NCBI GenBank assembly: GCA_009785765.1
Contig: WQVP01000007.1
Span: 1 to 10,215 of the forward strand
DNA from: Alphaproteobacteria bacterium
Lineage (GTDB): Bacteria; Pseudomonadota; Alphaproteobacteria; Rs-D84
Direction: 5' to 3'
DNA: 10,215 nucleotides
Made by a program: the position numbers and the translations under genes. Under the pieces are notes generated by a model, which did no database searches, was not told the DNA's origin, and saw nothing but the letters and a program-made list of their open reading frames with translations. Below, one piece after another: positions 1-6,537 of this stretch (position 1 is its first letter; each line of letters opens with the position of its first letter).

Positions 1-2639
1 GCCGGACATACACACATACTTGGCACAGCGGGCGTCGGGACGTCACTTCTTCCAAACACTCTTCCCTGGGTTTGGGTGCACGCATTCCGAGCAACGGCGC
101 TATCAATCATGAAACATCTTGGGCATGCCGCACTTGTGAATTGCATGTTTTGGCCGGCCGCCGTGGTCGCTATGACAAGGCAAGTGTGTCCGTCCCATAC
201 AACAAACCGTTCTGCCATAGATTCCGGACAACTACAATGTCCATATGGAGCCGGCAAAGCCATACCTTGGAATGTTGTGCTTGAATTTCCTGGACATGGC
301 TCAGCAGGTACACATCTTCTTTGTACATAATTCCATGGGGCGCCGTCGGGGCATGCCGGACACCCAAGGTCTCCAGTTGTGCGGTTTCTTACAACGCATC
401 TGCATGGTTGTACAGCGTGGGTTGCGGTCATTGGACTTGGGGCTTGGGCATTAAACAGGCCTGTTAAAGACGAATATCTTGGACAATCAACCCATGGGAC
501 ACACTGTCCATTAACTGGTGCGAACCCGGCATTACAACGACACATATTATTTGCCCAGCCTCTCTCAAGTCCATTATTAAGATGGCCGGCTTCAAATCCG
601 CTCATAGTAAGCGTTGCATTATCCATCGTACAAAGCATGCTTTGTGCGAACACTTCGGAAATTTCGTCTATAAATCTGTCGGCATTCCACCCGCCTTGCC
701 CGCGAAGCTCTGGCTGCGGAAACACAGCAAATCCACAAGTTAACGCAACATTACGGCATGCGCCACGCATAATATTGTGTATGCTTTGTGCGGATGCGCC
801 GGATGCCCATAAATTAACCTGTGCCATTTGCGCTGTATAACAGGTTGCAAGGTCTTGCAGACAAGTTGATGCGAAGTCTGCAATTATGCGTTCTTGTCCG
901 GCACGTATACCAACCATGGCACGCTGTATATAAAGTCTTATAACATCGTTTTCTGGGTTAAATCTTCCGTCCCGATCGTGCGTTACCGCACGGCATCTGT
1001 TCATAACGCCGCGGCAAAGTCCGGATATTGCCTCTTGCCCAGTGCCAATGCGGCCAAGCAAATATCGTATAACCGCATGATAAGTCCCGGCATCGGTAAG
1101 CTGTTGTGGGTTCACACTTATTCTTTGTGCATCAAAAGGATTGCCTGTGGCATCACGCATAAGCGAACGGATTCTTGTTATATCTTGGCCCAGGACAACA
1201 CGTCCATTTTCATCAATAAATTGTTTTGATGGATCCAAACATTTTACATAATCATTTCCGCAAACCATCGGGTCTGTCATACATTGTTCAAGCGCCGCCA
1301 CACAGCCACGCGCATCCAATTCATTGTGTGATTGCATAACTGAAAGACGTGCCTGTTCAAGCATACGAATGGCCGCACGAACATTGCCACGAAGATTATT
1401 ATTCATGCGTTCAAGACCTGTTTCAAATGCTATACAATCTCTGTCTATGGCCATTTGATAGTATGCCTCTACTCTGGCCATATCTGCGCCGGCTCTGCGA
1501 CAATTATCCAATATTGCACGGCATCTGTTTTGCGCTTGGTTGAATAATTGTGTGCCACGCATATTTGCAAAACTTCCGGCATTGTTGCCGCCGCCAAACA
1601 TATTGTTAACATTAAACATATCCATAACGTCGCCGCCAAATTCAAAGTTTATATCAATGTCCAGCCCAAAACCAGTTTGCGCCTGTTGCACTGTTTCATC
1701 CGGAGAACGGATAAGTAATTCAATTTGATTTAATAATTCACGGTTGGCGGTTCTGTCAGTTTGTCCGCCAAGCGCCATCTCTGCCTCTGTCGCAGACATA
1801 ATAGACCGGATTTCATCCGCCGTTAAACCGATATAGCGAATACGCTGGGCCACTTCGTTTAATTCATTATTTGCATCACGTACGGCACGTTCAATAGCGG
1901 CGTATTCCGTTAATCTTGCGCTGCATGAACATCTTTGTTGGTTGGCGTCAATAACATTACAGAATTGATCCATACAGTCCATAAATTGTTGTTGGCATTG
2001 AAGAGTGATTTCAGAGACCTGTGCAATATGGTCGCCCATATCGGCAATCGCAATCGGAGAAATCGCAGCACGGGCAACCTGTGCATCAGATGCGGCCATG
2101 CGATTTAATTCGGCTGCGACGACGTTTGCATCACGTGCAACTGATGGCCTTTGTGAAATTCCCGCACGACGTGCAGCGGCATCTGTTGTACCACGTGTTG
2201 CTTGTTGTTGTTGCGCTATGGCTGCACGGGCCTGGGCTGGAATGGCCGACCGTGCTTGTTGGCCGCCAACCATAGTGCGTGTTGTTGTTGGCTCTGTCGC
2301 GCGTACTGCGACCGCTGTTCTGGCTGCGACTGCTGGCTCTGGCGCACGAACTGCTCCCCGGGCCACGGCTTGTTCCTGGGCACTTCTGGCGACAGTTGGC
2401 GCACGGGCTGGTGCGGGGGCGGGCTCTTGTCTTGTTATAGCTGTTCTTGCGGCAATGACTGGCTCTTGAATTCTTGCCTCACCAAAAGCATCGGGTGATG
2501 CCACAGTTGGGACGTGCACCACGGTACGACTTGCACGTGGGCTTGCTGCGCCGTCGTGAAACACAGGCGAGTCGTTCGCAACCGCAAAACCTGTAATAAA
2601 TACAGCAAGCAATAAAGATAAAGGAATTATCTTATTCAT
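1..2639 (-). CDS. Large exported Cys-rich repeat protein, 3' end beyond window
   Basis: Open reading frame of at least 879 codons from the ATG at 2639, with no stop before the left edge. I read the reverse strand codon by codon. Residues 1-21 form a Sec signal peptide (MNKIIPLS..., hydrophobic core, AVA-N cleavage). Residues 35-170 are low-complexity Ala/Arg/Pro/Gln with repeats such as VIAARTA, TVARSA, AVARGA and AVAARTA. A Cys block follows (C215, C222, C227, C237, C239). A long, probably helical region then carries C-x6-C pairs at 373/380, 446/453, 542/549, 593/600 and 628/635. From about residue 695 there are EGF-like or CxC modules (CRCNAGF, CRCVV, CPACPDG, CSCPES, CVCP). The protein is probably periplasmic or on the cell surface, with many disulfides. 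It is paralogous to the 7555-9705 product. I do not recognise the family. No Shine-Dalgarno sequence is visible; the start rests on the signal peptide. Confidence 0.9.
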   Translation of the reverse strand, partial: MNKIIPLSLLLAVFITGFAVANDSPVFHDGAASPRASRTVVHVPTVASPDAFGEARIQEPVIAARTAITRQEPAPAPARAPTVARSAQEQAVARGAVRAPEPAVAARTAVAVRATEPTTTRTMVGGQQARSAIPAQARAAIAQQQQATRGTTDAAARRAGISQRPSVARDANVVAAELNRMAASDAQVARAAISPIAIADMGDHIAQVSEITLQCQQQFMDCMDQFCNVIDANQQRCSCSARLTEYAAIERAVRDANNELNEVAQRIRYIGLTADEIRSIMSATEAEMALGGQTDRTANRELLNQIELLIRSPDETVQQAQTGFGLDIDINFEFGGDVMDMFNVNNMFGGGNNAGSFANMRGTQLFNQAQNRCRAILDNCRRAGADMARVEAYYQMAIDRDCIAFETGLERMNNNLRGNVRAAIRMLEQARLSVMQSHNELDARGCVAALEQCMTDPMVCGNDYVKCLDPSKQFIDENGRVVLGQDITRIRSLMRDATGNPFDAQRISVNPQQLTDAGTYHAVIRYLLGRIGTGQEAISGLCRGVMNRCRAVTHDRDGRFNPENDVIRLYIQRAMVGIRAGQERIIADFASTCLQDLATCYTAQMAQVNLWASGASAQSIHNIMRGACRNVALTCGFAVFPQPELRGQGGWNADRFIDEISEVFAQSMLCTMDNATLTMSGFEAGHLNNGLERGWANNMCRCNAGFAPVNGQCVPWVDCPRYSSLTGLFNAQAPSPMTATHAVQPCRCVVRNRTTGDLGCPACPDGAPWNYVQRRCVPAEPCPGNSSTTFQGMALPAPYGHCSCPESMAERFVVWDGHTCLVIATTAAGQNMQFTSAACPRCFMIDSAVARNACTQTQGRVFGRSDVPTPAVPSMCVCP

Positions 2640-2649
2640 AATCTATATA

Positions 2650-2678
2650 ATTATATCATAAATCATAGCTAATAACTA
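2650..2678 (-). promoter_or_regulatory. Candidate promoter for the left Cys-rich gene
   Basis: On the minus strand an extended -10, TGATATAAT (TATAAT at 2655-2650), lies only about 10 bases from the ATG. The -35 at a 17-base spacing would be TAGTTA, which is poor. The predicted transcript would have a leader of only a few bases. The same TGATATAAT element occurs in front of the paralogue at 9705, which supports it being real. Confidence 0.4.
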
Positions 2679-2697
2679 ATAGCTAATGGCTAATAAC
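2666..2697. repeat. Short degenerate tandem repeat (AGCTAATA/GCTAATAAC)
   Basis: The stretch is made of slipped copies of a TAGCTAATAAC-like unit (TAGCTAATAAC, then TAATAGCTAATGG, then CTAATAAC). It sits just upstream of the candidate promoter of the left Cys-rich gene and could vary in length. No coding potential is visible. Confidence 0.6.
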
Positions 2698-2733
2698 TTT
2701 TGCGTTTACTTCGCTCACAATCTATTTAAAAGA

Positions 2734-2774
2734 TGTCGCCAACGGCGACACCACAACTATTCACTATTCACTAT
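2734..2774. repeat. Hairpin plus 7-bp tandem repeat in intergenic region
   Basis: A perfect 7-bp inverted repeat TGTCGCC-aac-GGCGACA (2734-2750) is followed by two copies of CTATTCA plus CTAT (2757-2774). Together with the repeat at 2666-2697 and the terminator hairpins, this is all I can see in the 235-base gene-free stretch 2640-2874. The stretch has no convincing ORF or RNA gene. Confidence 0.6.
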
Positions 2775-2779
2775 AAAAA

Positions 2780-2836
2780 ATAGTTTTTTATAAAAACTAT
2801 AACCCGCAGACTTAAAAGGCTTGCGGGTCATTTTTT
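2780..2836 (-). terminator. Double-hairpin terminator after the alpha/beta hydrolase gene
   Basis: Two hairpins lie in tandem. The first is ATAGTTTTT-TAT-AAAAACTAT (2780-2800). The second is ACCCGCA...TGCGGGT (stems 2802-2808 and 2822-2828). On the plus strand the GC stem is followed by CATTTTTTG; on the minus strand it is followed by TATAGTTTTTATAAAAAAC. It can therefore work in both directions. Its position 3' of the gene ending at 2875 makes that gene the likely client. A similar ATAGTTTT/AAAACTAT stem follows the last gene of the window. Confidence 0.7.
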
Positions 2837-2849
2837 GTTTGCCCCGATT

Positions 2850-2876
2850 TTCTATGTCGTGAATATGTCTCTTTTC
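2850..2876 (+). repeat. Diverged third copy of the TATGTC...ATATGTCT repeat
   Basis: On the plus strand TCTATGTCGTGAATATGTCT (2851-2870) followed by CTTTTC aligns without gaps to the reverse complements of the repeats at 7457-7481 and 6410-6434. I count about 6 differences over 29 positions against the 7457 copy. It overlaps the stop codon of the hydrolase gene. Relative to that gene it has the same downstream orientation that the 7457 copy has relative to the DUF2797 gene. Confidence 0.5.
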
Positions 2877-3465
2877 AAATTTTCAACTCTGAAATAAGTT
2901 GCCCAACAGACCAGTTTGTGTGAGTTGTTCCGGGTATGATTTTATAATTTAATCCAACTCCAATACCTATCAACTTTTCATAAGATTGTAGACGGGATTC
3001 ATTTAATGTATCATCTTCTTCAGCCTGTAACCAATTTATAATAAAGTCGGTGTGTGGATTTTCAGGCAGCGGAAATGATGGTGATATGTCTGCGCCCCAA
3101 ACGACTACATTTTTTGCGCCATATTTTAATGCCATACGCATTGCCATATCCCCCCCCTGCGATTGCCCAGCCCAAATTATGTCATTTGGAATTTTGTCTG
3201 CACCTACAATCTTGTGTGTTTCTGTTTCAATGTGCTCTATTGACTTGTTAAATTCAACTATAGCTTCCTCAATAGGCTGTTTATTTCCATTGTGCCAGCG
3301 GTTGCCTTTCTCTCTATGTGGGTTCGGCGCATCAATACAAAAAAGTTCCGCACCCATATGTTCCGCCAACTGTTTAACAGGTGCATATAACTCGTTAGAC
3401 GAGGCACATCCTTTGCCATGTAAAAATATCATTTTTGTCTTTTTCATATTTGAAATTATAGTCAT
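2875..3465 (-). CDS. Small alpha/beta hydrolase (carboxylesterase/phospholipase-like)
   Basis: The product is 196 residues with no signal peptide, so cytoplasmic. It has the core of the alpha/beta hydrolase fold. The oxyanion-hole HGKG is at 16-19 after a hydrophobic strand (KMIFL). The nucleophile elbow G-Q-S-Q-G-G is at 100-105, making Ser102 the catalytic serine. The likely acid is Asp151 or Asp152, and His182 (PGTTHTN) is the catalytic histidine. Order and size fit the Abhydrolase_2 (phospholipase/carboxylesterase) group; the substrate is unknown. The ATG at 3465 has GGA about 6 bases upstream. An internal ATG at 3447 (MKKTKM) lacks a ribosome site. A perfect TGTCC/GGACA palindrome lies 31 bases upstream. 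The gene looks more AT-rich than the flanking Cys-rich genes, consistent with acquisition. It is probably its own transcription unit, ended by the hairpins at 2780-2836. Confidence 0.88.
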   Translation of the reverse strand: MTIISNMKKTKMIFLHGKGCASSNELYAPVKQLAEHMGAELFCIDAPNPHREKGNRWHNGNKQPIEEAIVEFNKSIEHIETETHKIVGADKIPNDIIWAGQSQGGDMAMRMALKYGAKNVVVWGADISPSFPLPENPHTDFIINWLQAEEDDTLNESRLQSYEKLIGIGVGLNYKIIPGTTHTNWSVGQLISELKI

Positions 3466-3495
3466 AATTTTCCATAAAATAAAGTCTAAAAACTT

Positions 3496-3519
3496 ACTTG
3501 TCCTTTATAAAGGACAAGT
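3496..3519. promoter_or_regulatory. Perfect 24-bp palindrome, TTGTCC-TTTATAAA-GGACAA core
   Basis: The site reads ACTTGTCCTTTA and then its exact reverse complement. It lies between the stop of the cupin gene (3526) and the start of the hydrolase gene (3465). It is the longest member of the TGTCC-NN-TATA-NN-GGACA family in this window. The half-site TTGTCC resembles a -35 hexamer on either strand, but I see no convincing -10 at the right distance for the hydrolase. It is a probable operator for a dimeric regulator. In RNA it could fold as a 9-10 bp stem closed by the TATA centre. Confidence 0.65.
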
Positions 3520-3525
3520 CCGCAC

Positions 3526-3873
3526 CTAACTTAAATTCACATCATTTTCAATATTGAATGCAGGCATCATTACTTGTACAGCTCTGAAACTTCCTTTGAA
3601 AGAAAAGAAAGTGTCTTTTTCTATAAACAAAACATCGCCATCATTTATAGATATTTTGTTGTCTTCTATTTCAAAAGTCGCATCAGCAGAAATAAAGTAA
3701 TAAAAACGATCACTTGCGATGTTTTTCGTAGGCTCATGTTCGCCGTTTGTTAATTCTACAACAACGATACTAAACTTTTTGTCAAAATCTTTTGTAAGAT
3801 AATTTTTAATAAAATATTCGGAATTGTGATTGTGATTTGTTGTTTCATTTTCTTTTACAAGCTTATACTTCAT
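3526..3873 (-). CDS. Small single-domain cupin-like protein
   Basis: The product is 115 residues, has no signal peptide and is probably cytoplasmic. The middle and C-terminal part reads as a cupin barrel: strand SIVVVEL (35-41), then SDRFYYFISADATFEI (54-69), ISINDGDVLFIEKDTFFSF (74-92) with the characteristic G-D turn (79-80), and a final VQVMMP strand. The usual metal-binding HxH and Glu of cupin motif 1 are not obvious. The His run at 14-16 is outside the barrel, so the protein may be a sugar- or ligand-binding or isomerase-type cupin rather than a dioxygenase. The function is not assignable. The start at 3873 has a clear AAGGGG seven bases upstream. It lies between the truncated GNAT gene and the hydrolase gene on the same strand, with a decayed palindrome just upstream. 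Confidence 0.8.
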   Translation of the reverse strand: MKYKLVKENETTNHNHNSEYFIKNYLTKDFDKKFSIVVVELTNGEHEPTKNIASDRFYYFISADATFEIEDNKISINDGDVLFIEKDTFFSFKGSFRAVQVMMPAFNIENDVNLS

Positions 3874-3900
3874 GCTTTACCCCTTGCAGTTATTGATTGT

Positions 3901-3922
3901 GTGCCCAATATATGCGGACAAC
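3901..3922. promoter_or_regulatory. Decayed copy of the TGTCC/GGACA palindrome
   Basis: On the minus strand the left half GTTGTCC and the ATATATTGG centre are intact, but the right half is broken and one base is gained (GTTGTCCGCATATATTGGGC). The site fills the gap between the truncated GNAT stop (3923) and the cupin ribosome site. It therefore sits where a promoter or operator for the cupin gene would be expected. Confidence 0.45.
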
Positions 3923-4228
3923 TTATTTTCTTGCCTCTGCGGCTAGTTTTATATCAAACAAATTTAATAAACGCAATATGGTTACAAACTCTGGATTACC
4001 TTTGATGCGAAGTTTTTCATCAATCCAAAGATCAGACAAATAGAACCATTTATTGCGATACATCAGGCCAGTTGCAACCCCAATAATTTTGCCATTTTCA
4101 TCATCAACAGTTACATTAAGTCGCTGTGTATCGGACGGCGCAATACCATATTTAACCTCAATCGCTCGGAAATCATCCTGGATCATTTGGTGCTCTTCTT
4201 TGGTTATATCGCGTTTTGTTATTTTCAT
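3923..4228 (-). CDS. Truncated GNAT-type acetyltransferase
   Basis: The product is 101 residues. The N-terminal half looks like a GNAT N-acetyltransferase: MKITKRDITKEEH start, then strand NVTVDDENGKIIGVATGLMY (38-57), then the strand and loop WFYLSDLWIDEKLRIKG (61-77). In GNAT enzymes this last strand leads into the acetyl-CoA P-loop (R/Q-x-x-G-x-G/A). Here the sequence changes after LRIKG to NPEFVTILRLLNLFDIKLAAEARK and stops. The pyrophosphate loop and the second half of the fold (about 40-50 residues) are missing. It is probably a pseudogene or remnant from a 3' deletion or rearrangement, although the frame is open with a usable start. The gene lies 10 bases after the NUDIX stop, with a GAG ribosome site in that gap, so the two form an operon. 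Substrate unknown. Confidence 0.72.
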   Translation of the reverse strand: MKITKRDITKEEHQMIQDDFRAIEVKYGIAPSDTQRLNVTVDDENGKIIGVATGLMYRNKWFYLSDLWIDEKLRIKGNPEFVTILRLLNLFDIKLAAEARK

Positions 4229-4238
4229 AGCTTGCTCT

Positions 4239-4751
4239 TTATATTGCTATTTTATCTAATAATAATTGTAATTCTTCTAGTGCTATGGCTCTAAATTCAT
4301 CGTCTTGAGATTGTATACGTGACACAATTTCTGTAATAGTGAAAAATTTTATTTCGGTCGCTTCGACTGGATCAAACTTAAATTCAGACAACGGTAAGTC
4401 TATGCGAACAATATAACAATCAAAAAATTCTTTTCCTTTATAATAGGTTAACTGTCCTATGTAATCAAAAGATTCTTTTGTAAGTTCAACTCCTAATTCT
4501 TCAACCGTTTCACGCATAGCGGTATCAAGAGCAGTGTCGCCAGCCATAACGTGACCGATTACAGAATTCGCCCAACTGTTCGGATATGACTTATGTGGTA
4601 CCCGACGCTGTAGTAATATTTCATCATTGCTGTTAATAATCCAAACACATGCCGCACGGTGCCAATCGCCATCGTTGTGAACATCTGTACGAGATTTTAC
4701 TGTGCCTGTTTTTTTGCCGCTTTCATCCAAAACATCAATATATTCTGTCAT
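4239..4751 (-). CDS. NUDIX hydrolase, isopentenyl-diphosphate-isomerase-like subgroup
   Basis: The product is 170 residues and cytoplasmic. The N-terminus MTEYIDVLDESGKKTGTV followed by HRAACVWIIN and LLQRR is the usual opening of the IPP-isomerase-like/YfcD-like NUDIX group. The Nudix box spans 66-88 (GHVMAG-D-TALDTAM-RETVEELGV). R80, E81, E84 and E85 are present for Mg-pyrophosphate binding. The first conserved Glu of the box is Asp72, a conservative change. YPNSWANSVIGH is also typical of the group. The expected activity is Mg-dependent hydrolysis of a nucleoside-diphosphate-linked substrate; which one cannot be told. The start at 4751 has a strong AGGAG six to seven bases upstream. It is the first gene of a two-gene operon with the truncated GNAT, and a perfect palindrome lies 66 bases upstream. 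Confidence 0.88.
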   Translation of the reverse strand: MTEYIDVLDESGKKTGTVKSRTDVHNDGDWHRAACVWIINSNDEILLQRRVPHKSYPNSWANSVIGHVMAGDTALDTAMRETVEELGVELTKESFDYIGQLTYYKGKEFFDCYIVRIDLPLSEFKFDPVEATEIKFFTITEIVSRIQSQDDEFRAIALEELQLLLDKIAI

Positions 4752-4817
4752 TAAGCTCTCCTGTAATTATTCCCAGAGCATAGATACTTTTGATTCAAAA
4801 ATCCAGTCTAAATACAA

Positions 4818-4839
4818 GTTGTCCAATATATTGGACAAC
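4818..4839. promoter_or_regulatory. Perfect 22-bp palindrome GTTGTCCAATA/TATTGGACAAC
   Basis: An exact inverted repeat with no spacer, in the 150-base leader between the LysM terminator and the NUDIX start. On the minus strand a TATGAT -10-like element lies just upstream (near 4846-4851), so the palindrome would cover the transcription start, a classic repressor position. TTGTCC could alternatively serve as a -35 to a weak TATTTA at an 18-base spacing. Which applies cannot be decided from sequence. Confidence 0.65.
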
Positions 4840-4876
4840 CAGTTATCATAGCACATAATAAATTAGTTCTCAGTTC

Positions 4877-4903
4877 AAAAAATCCCGCATGGCGGGATTT
4901 TTT
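4877..4903 (-). terminator. Intrinsic terminator of the LysM gene
   Basis: A perfect 12-bp inverted repeat AAAAAATCCCGC-atg-GCGGGATTTTTT, with a T-tract on either strand. It overlaps the last codon and stop of the LysM gene (stop at 4902-4904). It is symmetric, so it could also stop transcripts from the other direction. Confidence 0.85.
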
Positions 4904-6149
4904 ATCTGATGGGTATTCTTAATCTTTGATTTGGGAATATAAGATCTGGGTTTCTTATTTCCGGATTTGCATCAACTATCATTGTAAAACGTGTACCACG
5001 CCCAAGGAAATTACGTGCAATAATCCATAATGCATCACCTCTGCGCACTGTGTAATATGTGGCATCGCCCGGTGTGATTTCTGGCATTGTAAATTCGTGT
5101 ACGACCTCTGCAACTGTTGTGCCGCTTGTGTCATGTAAACGAATTTTTAAACGATATGTTTCGCCCGGATTTAATGGCTGGGTCGGTACGCCCAACATAA
5201 AGTTCCGGTGATCAGACGTTCTTGCAAAGCCAAGCTCTGTATCATTTAATGTCAACGTCACACGAAGACGTGGTATTGCACGACCTGTTACAACTATGCG
5301 ATTATTTTCCAAGTAATCAATTGTGCGCACGACAAGGTCGCCATCAGACAAAGTTGGTGCCTGCATAACACGTGATCCATCCGCCGTCATTAATAATGAC
5401 AATGCACCGGCAAAATTTCTGTCAGACGGAATATATACAAATACATTGTTTTCAGATTGACGTCCGGCCTCAACCGCAATTAATCTTATGATGTGATTAC
5501 CTGGGTTTAATGGGCGGCTTGGTGCGTATACAAATTCTCCGCGGCGGTCGGCGTTTTCGGTTGCGACGATTTGACGGTTAATCATAATGGATACTTTTTG
5601 GTTCGGCAAATAACGGCCGGCCACAATTAAATTTCCGTTTTGTTCAATGCGAACAACGTCAAAAGACGGCAATACAACTTCGCCGATAACACGAACGGTG
5701 GGTTCTGCGATACCATCAATTTGTTGTTCAATTGGTTGTGCGACGACGGTTTTGACCGTGCGCTCTGTGCGTTCAGATGATGGGATAATTGCCCAAATCA
5801 CAAGCGCAAGTATTGCAACAACGCAAAGGATTGGAAACCAATAATCTTTGATATTAAAACCACCGCCAAGTATGCGAACAGGCGGGCGATTAACGTCGTT
5901 TTTTACGGCGGACGGTTGTACAACTGGCTTTATAACGATTGGCTTTGGTGCTGGCGCAGGCGTTGGTGCGGATTTTGTTTTTTGCACTTCTGATATCCTT
6001 TTTTCTGGATTGCTTACCGCCGGAGTACTTGGACGATTTTTACGCCACAAAGCCGCAATACGACTGTGTTTTGCCAATGCTTCTTCCATGATTTCTTCGG
6101 TCGTTTTTTTGACTTTTCCCATTCTTGCGAATCTTGTATCTTTTGCCAT
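4902..6149 (-). CDS. Inner-membrane-anchored Ig-like/LysM peptidoglycan-binding protein
   Basis: The product is 415 residues. Residues 1-60 are charged and cytoplasmic, followed by a Pro/Ala linker (61-90). A single membrane helix spans 103-123 (YWFPILCVVAILALVIWAII). Two Ig-like beta repeats follow: 165-225 (VVRIEQNGNLIVAGRYLP...LNPGNHIIRL) and 273-340 (VVRTIDYLENNRIVVTGRAIP...LNPGETYRLKIRL). A C-terminal LysM domain occupies 366-413 (YTVRRGDALWIIARNFLG...ANPEIRNPDLIFPNQRLRIP). The topology is N-in with the LysM domain in the periplasm binding peptidoglycan glycan strands. The architecture matches a family known from alphaproteobacteria. No catalytic domain is visible, so the role is structural or in wall attachment. 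The start at 6149 has AAAGGA about 9 bases upstream. It is monocistronic, with its own promoter (6216-6244) and terminator. Confidence 0.92.
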   Translation of the reverse strand: MAKDTRFARMGKVKKTTEEIMEEALAKHSRIAALWRKNRPSTPAVSNPEKRISEVQKTKSAPTPAPAPKPIVIKPVVQPSAVKNDVNRPPVRILGGGFNIKDYWFPILCVVAILALVIWAIIPSSERTERTVKTVVAQPIEQQIDGIAEPTVRVIGEVVLPSFDVVRIEQNGNLIVAGRYLPNQKVSIMINRQIVATENADRRGEFVYAPSRPLNPGNHIIRLIAVEAGRQSENNVFVYIPSDRNFAGALSLLMTADGSRVMQAPTLSDGDLVVRTIDYLENNRIVVTGRAIPRLRVTLTLNDTELGFARTSDHRNFMLGVPTQPLNPGETYRLKIRLHDTSGTTVAEVVHEFTMPEITPGDATYYTVRRGDALWIIARNFLGRGTRFTMIVDANPEIRNPDLIFPNQRLRIPIR

Positions 6150-6215
6150 TTTTGCGGTCCTTTATATCTTTATTTATATAAGGCCTCTCTCCGCATCCCT
6201 GATATTATTGCCCAA

Positions 6216-6244
6216 ATATTACACAAAAACATTCTATTTGTCAA
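6216..6244 (-). promoter_or_regulatory. Sigma70-type promoter of the LysM gene
   Basis: On the minus strand there is a consensus TTGACA (6244-6239), a 17-base spacer and TAATAT (6221-6216), preceded by TGTG. Transcription would start near 6209 and give a leader of about 60 bases. This is the best promoter match in the window. It carries no TGTCC/GGACA palindrome. Confidence 0.75.
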
Positions 6245-6253
6245 GCAAATAAA

Positions 6254-6278
6254 ACCCCGCACTGCGGGGTAATTTTTT
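6254..6278. terminator. Hairpin terminator upstream of the LysM promoter
   Basis: An 8-bp stem ACCCCGCA-c-TGCGGGGT is followed on the plus strand by AATTTTTT and on the minus strand by TTTATTT. It lies immediately upstream of the LysM -35 and would insulate that promoter. No obvious gene ends into it from either side within the window. Confidence 0.7.
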
Positions 6279-6283
6279 ATAGT

Positions 6284-6345
6284 TCCACACTTTGGTGGCG
6301 AGACGCGCCCTTATTGGGCGACAAGCGCACGGACTGTCCATTACA
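6284..6345. other. GC-rich non-coding patch with small hairpins
   Basis: The 388-base gap 6150-6537 holds the LysM promoter, a terminator, this GC-rich patch and repeat or palindrome elements. The patch stands out from its AT-rich surroundings. It contains CCAC-ACTTTG-GTGG, CGCCC-TTATT-GGGCG (6306-6320) and GGACTGTCC. No tRNA T-arm and no convincing coding frame could be recognised. It may be an RNA element or the remnant of a lost gene. Confidence 0.3.
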
Positions 6346-6409
6346 ACGCGACTACCATATCTGCTCTAATATGTAAGAATATGTATAGAATGGTATTTCT
6401 GCATGTTGT

Positions 6410-6434
6410 AAAAAGACATATACGGGACATAAGA
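6410..6434 (+). repeat. Direct repeat flanking the DUF2797 gene, left copy
   Basis: AAAAAGACATATACG followed by GGACATAAGA matches the copy at 7457-7481 with 2 differences in 25 bases. The two copies, 1047 bases apart, bracket the DUF2797 gene and both of its palindromes. The part TATAcgGGACA equals one half of the TGTCC-NN-TATA-NN-GGACA palindrome family. Confidence 0.65.
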
Positions 6435-6468
6435 CCACCGACACCACACTGACAAATAAAAATAACTC

Positions 6469-6490
6469 TTTGTCCTTTATAAAGGATAAG
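6469..6490. promoter_or_regulatory. Near-perfect palindrome upstream of DUF2797 gene, possible -35
   Basis: The site reads TTTGTCCTTTA followed by TAAAGGATAAG and differs from the 3496-3519 core at two positions. On the plus strand TTGTCC (6470-6475) is 16 bases from GATAAA (6492-6497), so it could be the -35 of the DUF2797 promoter. Binding of a regulator would then block the promoter. The gene starts at 6538, leaving a leader of about 35 bases. Confidence 0.55.
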
Positions 6491-6537
6491 TGATAAATTT
6501 GCTTTATTTTTACCGTTGTTACGGATATACTTTTGTC

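Noticed and set aside
72..2498. Several plus-strand frames of 60-154 codons opposite the left Cys-rich gene
   Set aside because: They are antisense to one uninterrupted minus-strand frame with a clean signal peptide. Their products are irregular (Cys/Trp-rich or Ala-rich shadows of the repeats) and lack ribosome sites.
3050..3529. 159-codon plus-strand frame opposite the hydrolase gene
   Set aside because: It is antisense to a protein with a full catalytic triad pattern and has no family features.
6234..6341. 35-codon minus-strand frame through the terminator and LysM -35
   Set aside because: It reads through a terminator stem and a consensus -35 and has no ribosome site. Most likely a chance frame.
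6284..6345. tRNA or tRNA remnant as an attachment site
   Set aside because: No T-arm consensus and no cloverleaf could be built on either strand.
6490..6537. GTG at 6490 as start of the DUF2797 gene (AAAGGA just upstream)
   Set aside because: The AAAGGA belongs to the palindrome and is only about 3 bases from the GTG. The extra 16 residues are not family-like, and homology starts right after the ATG at 6538.
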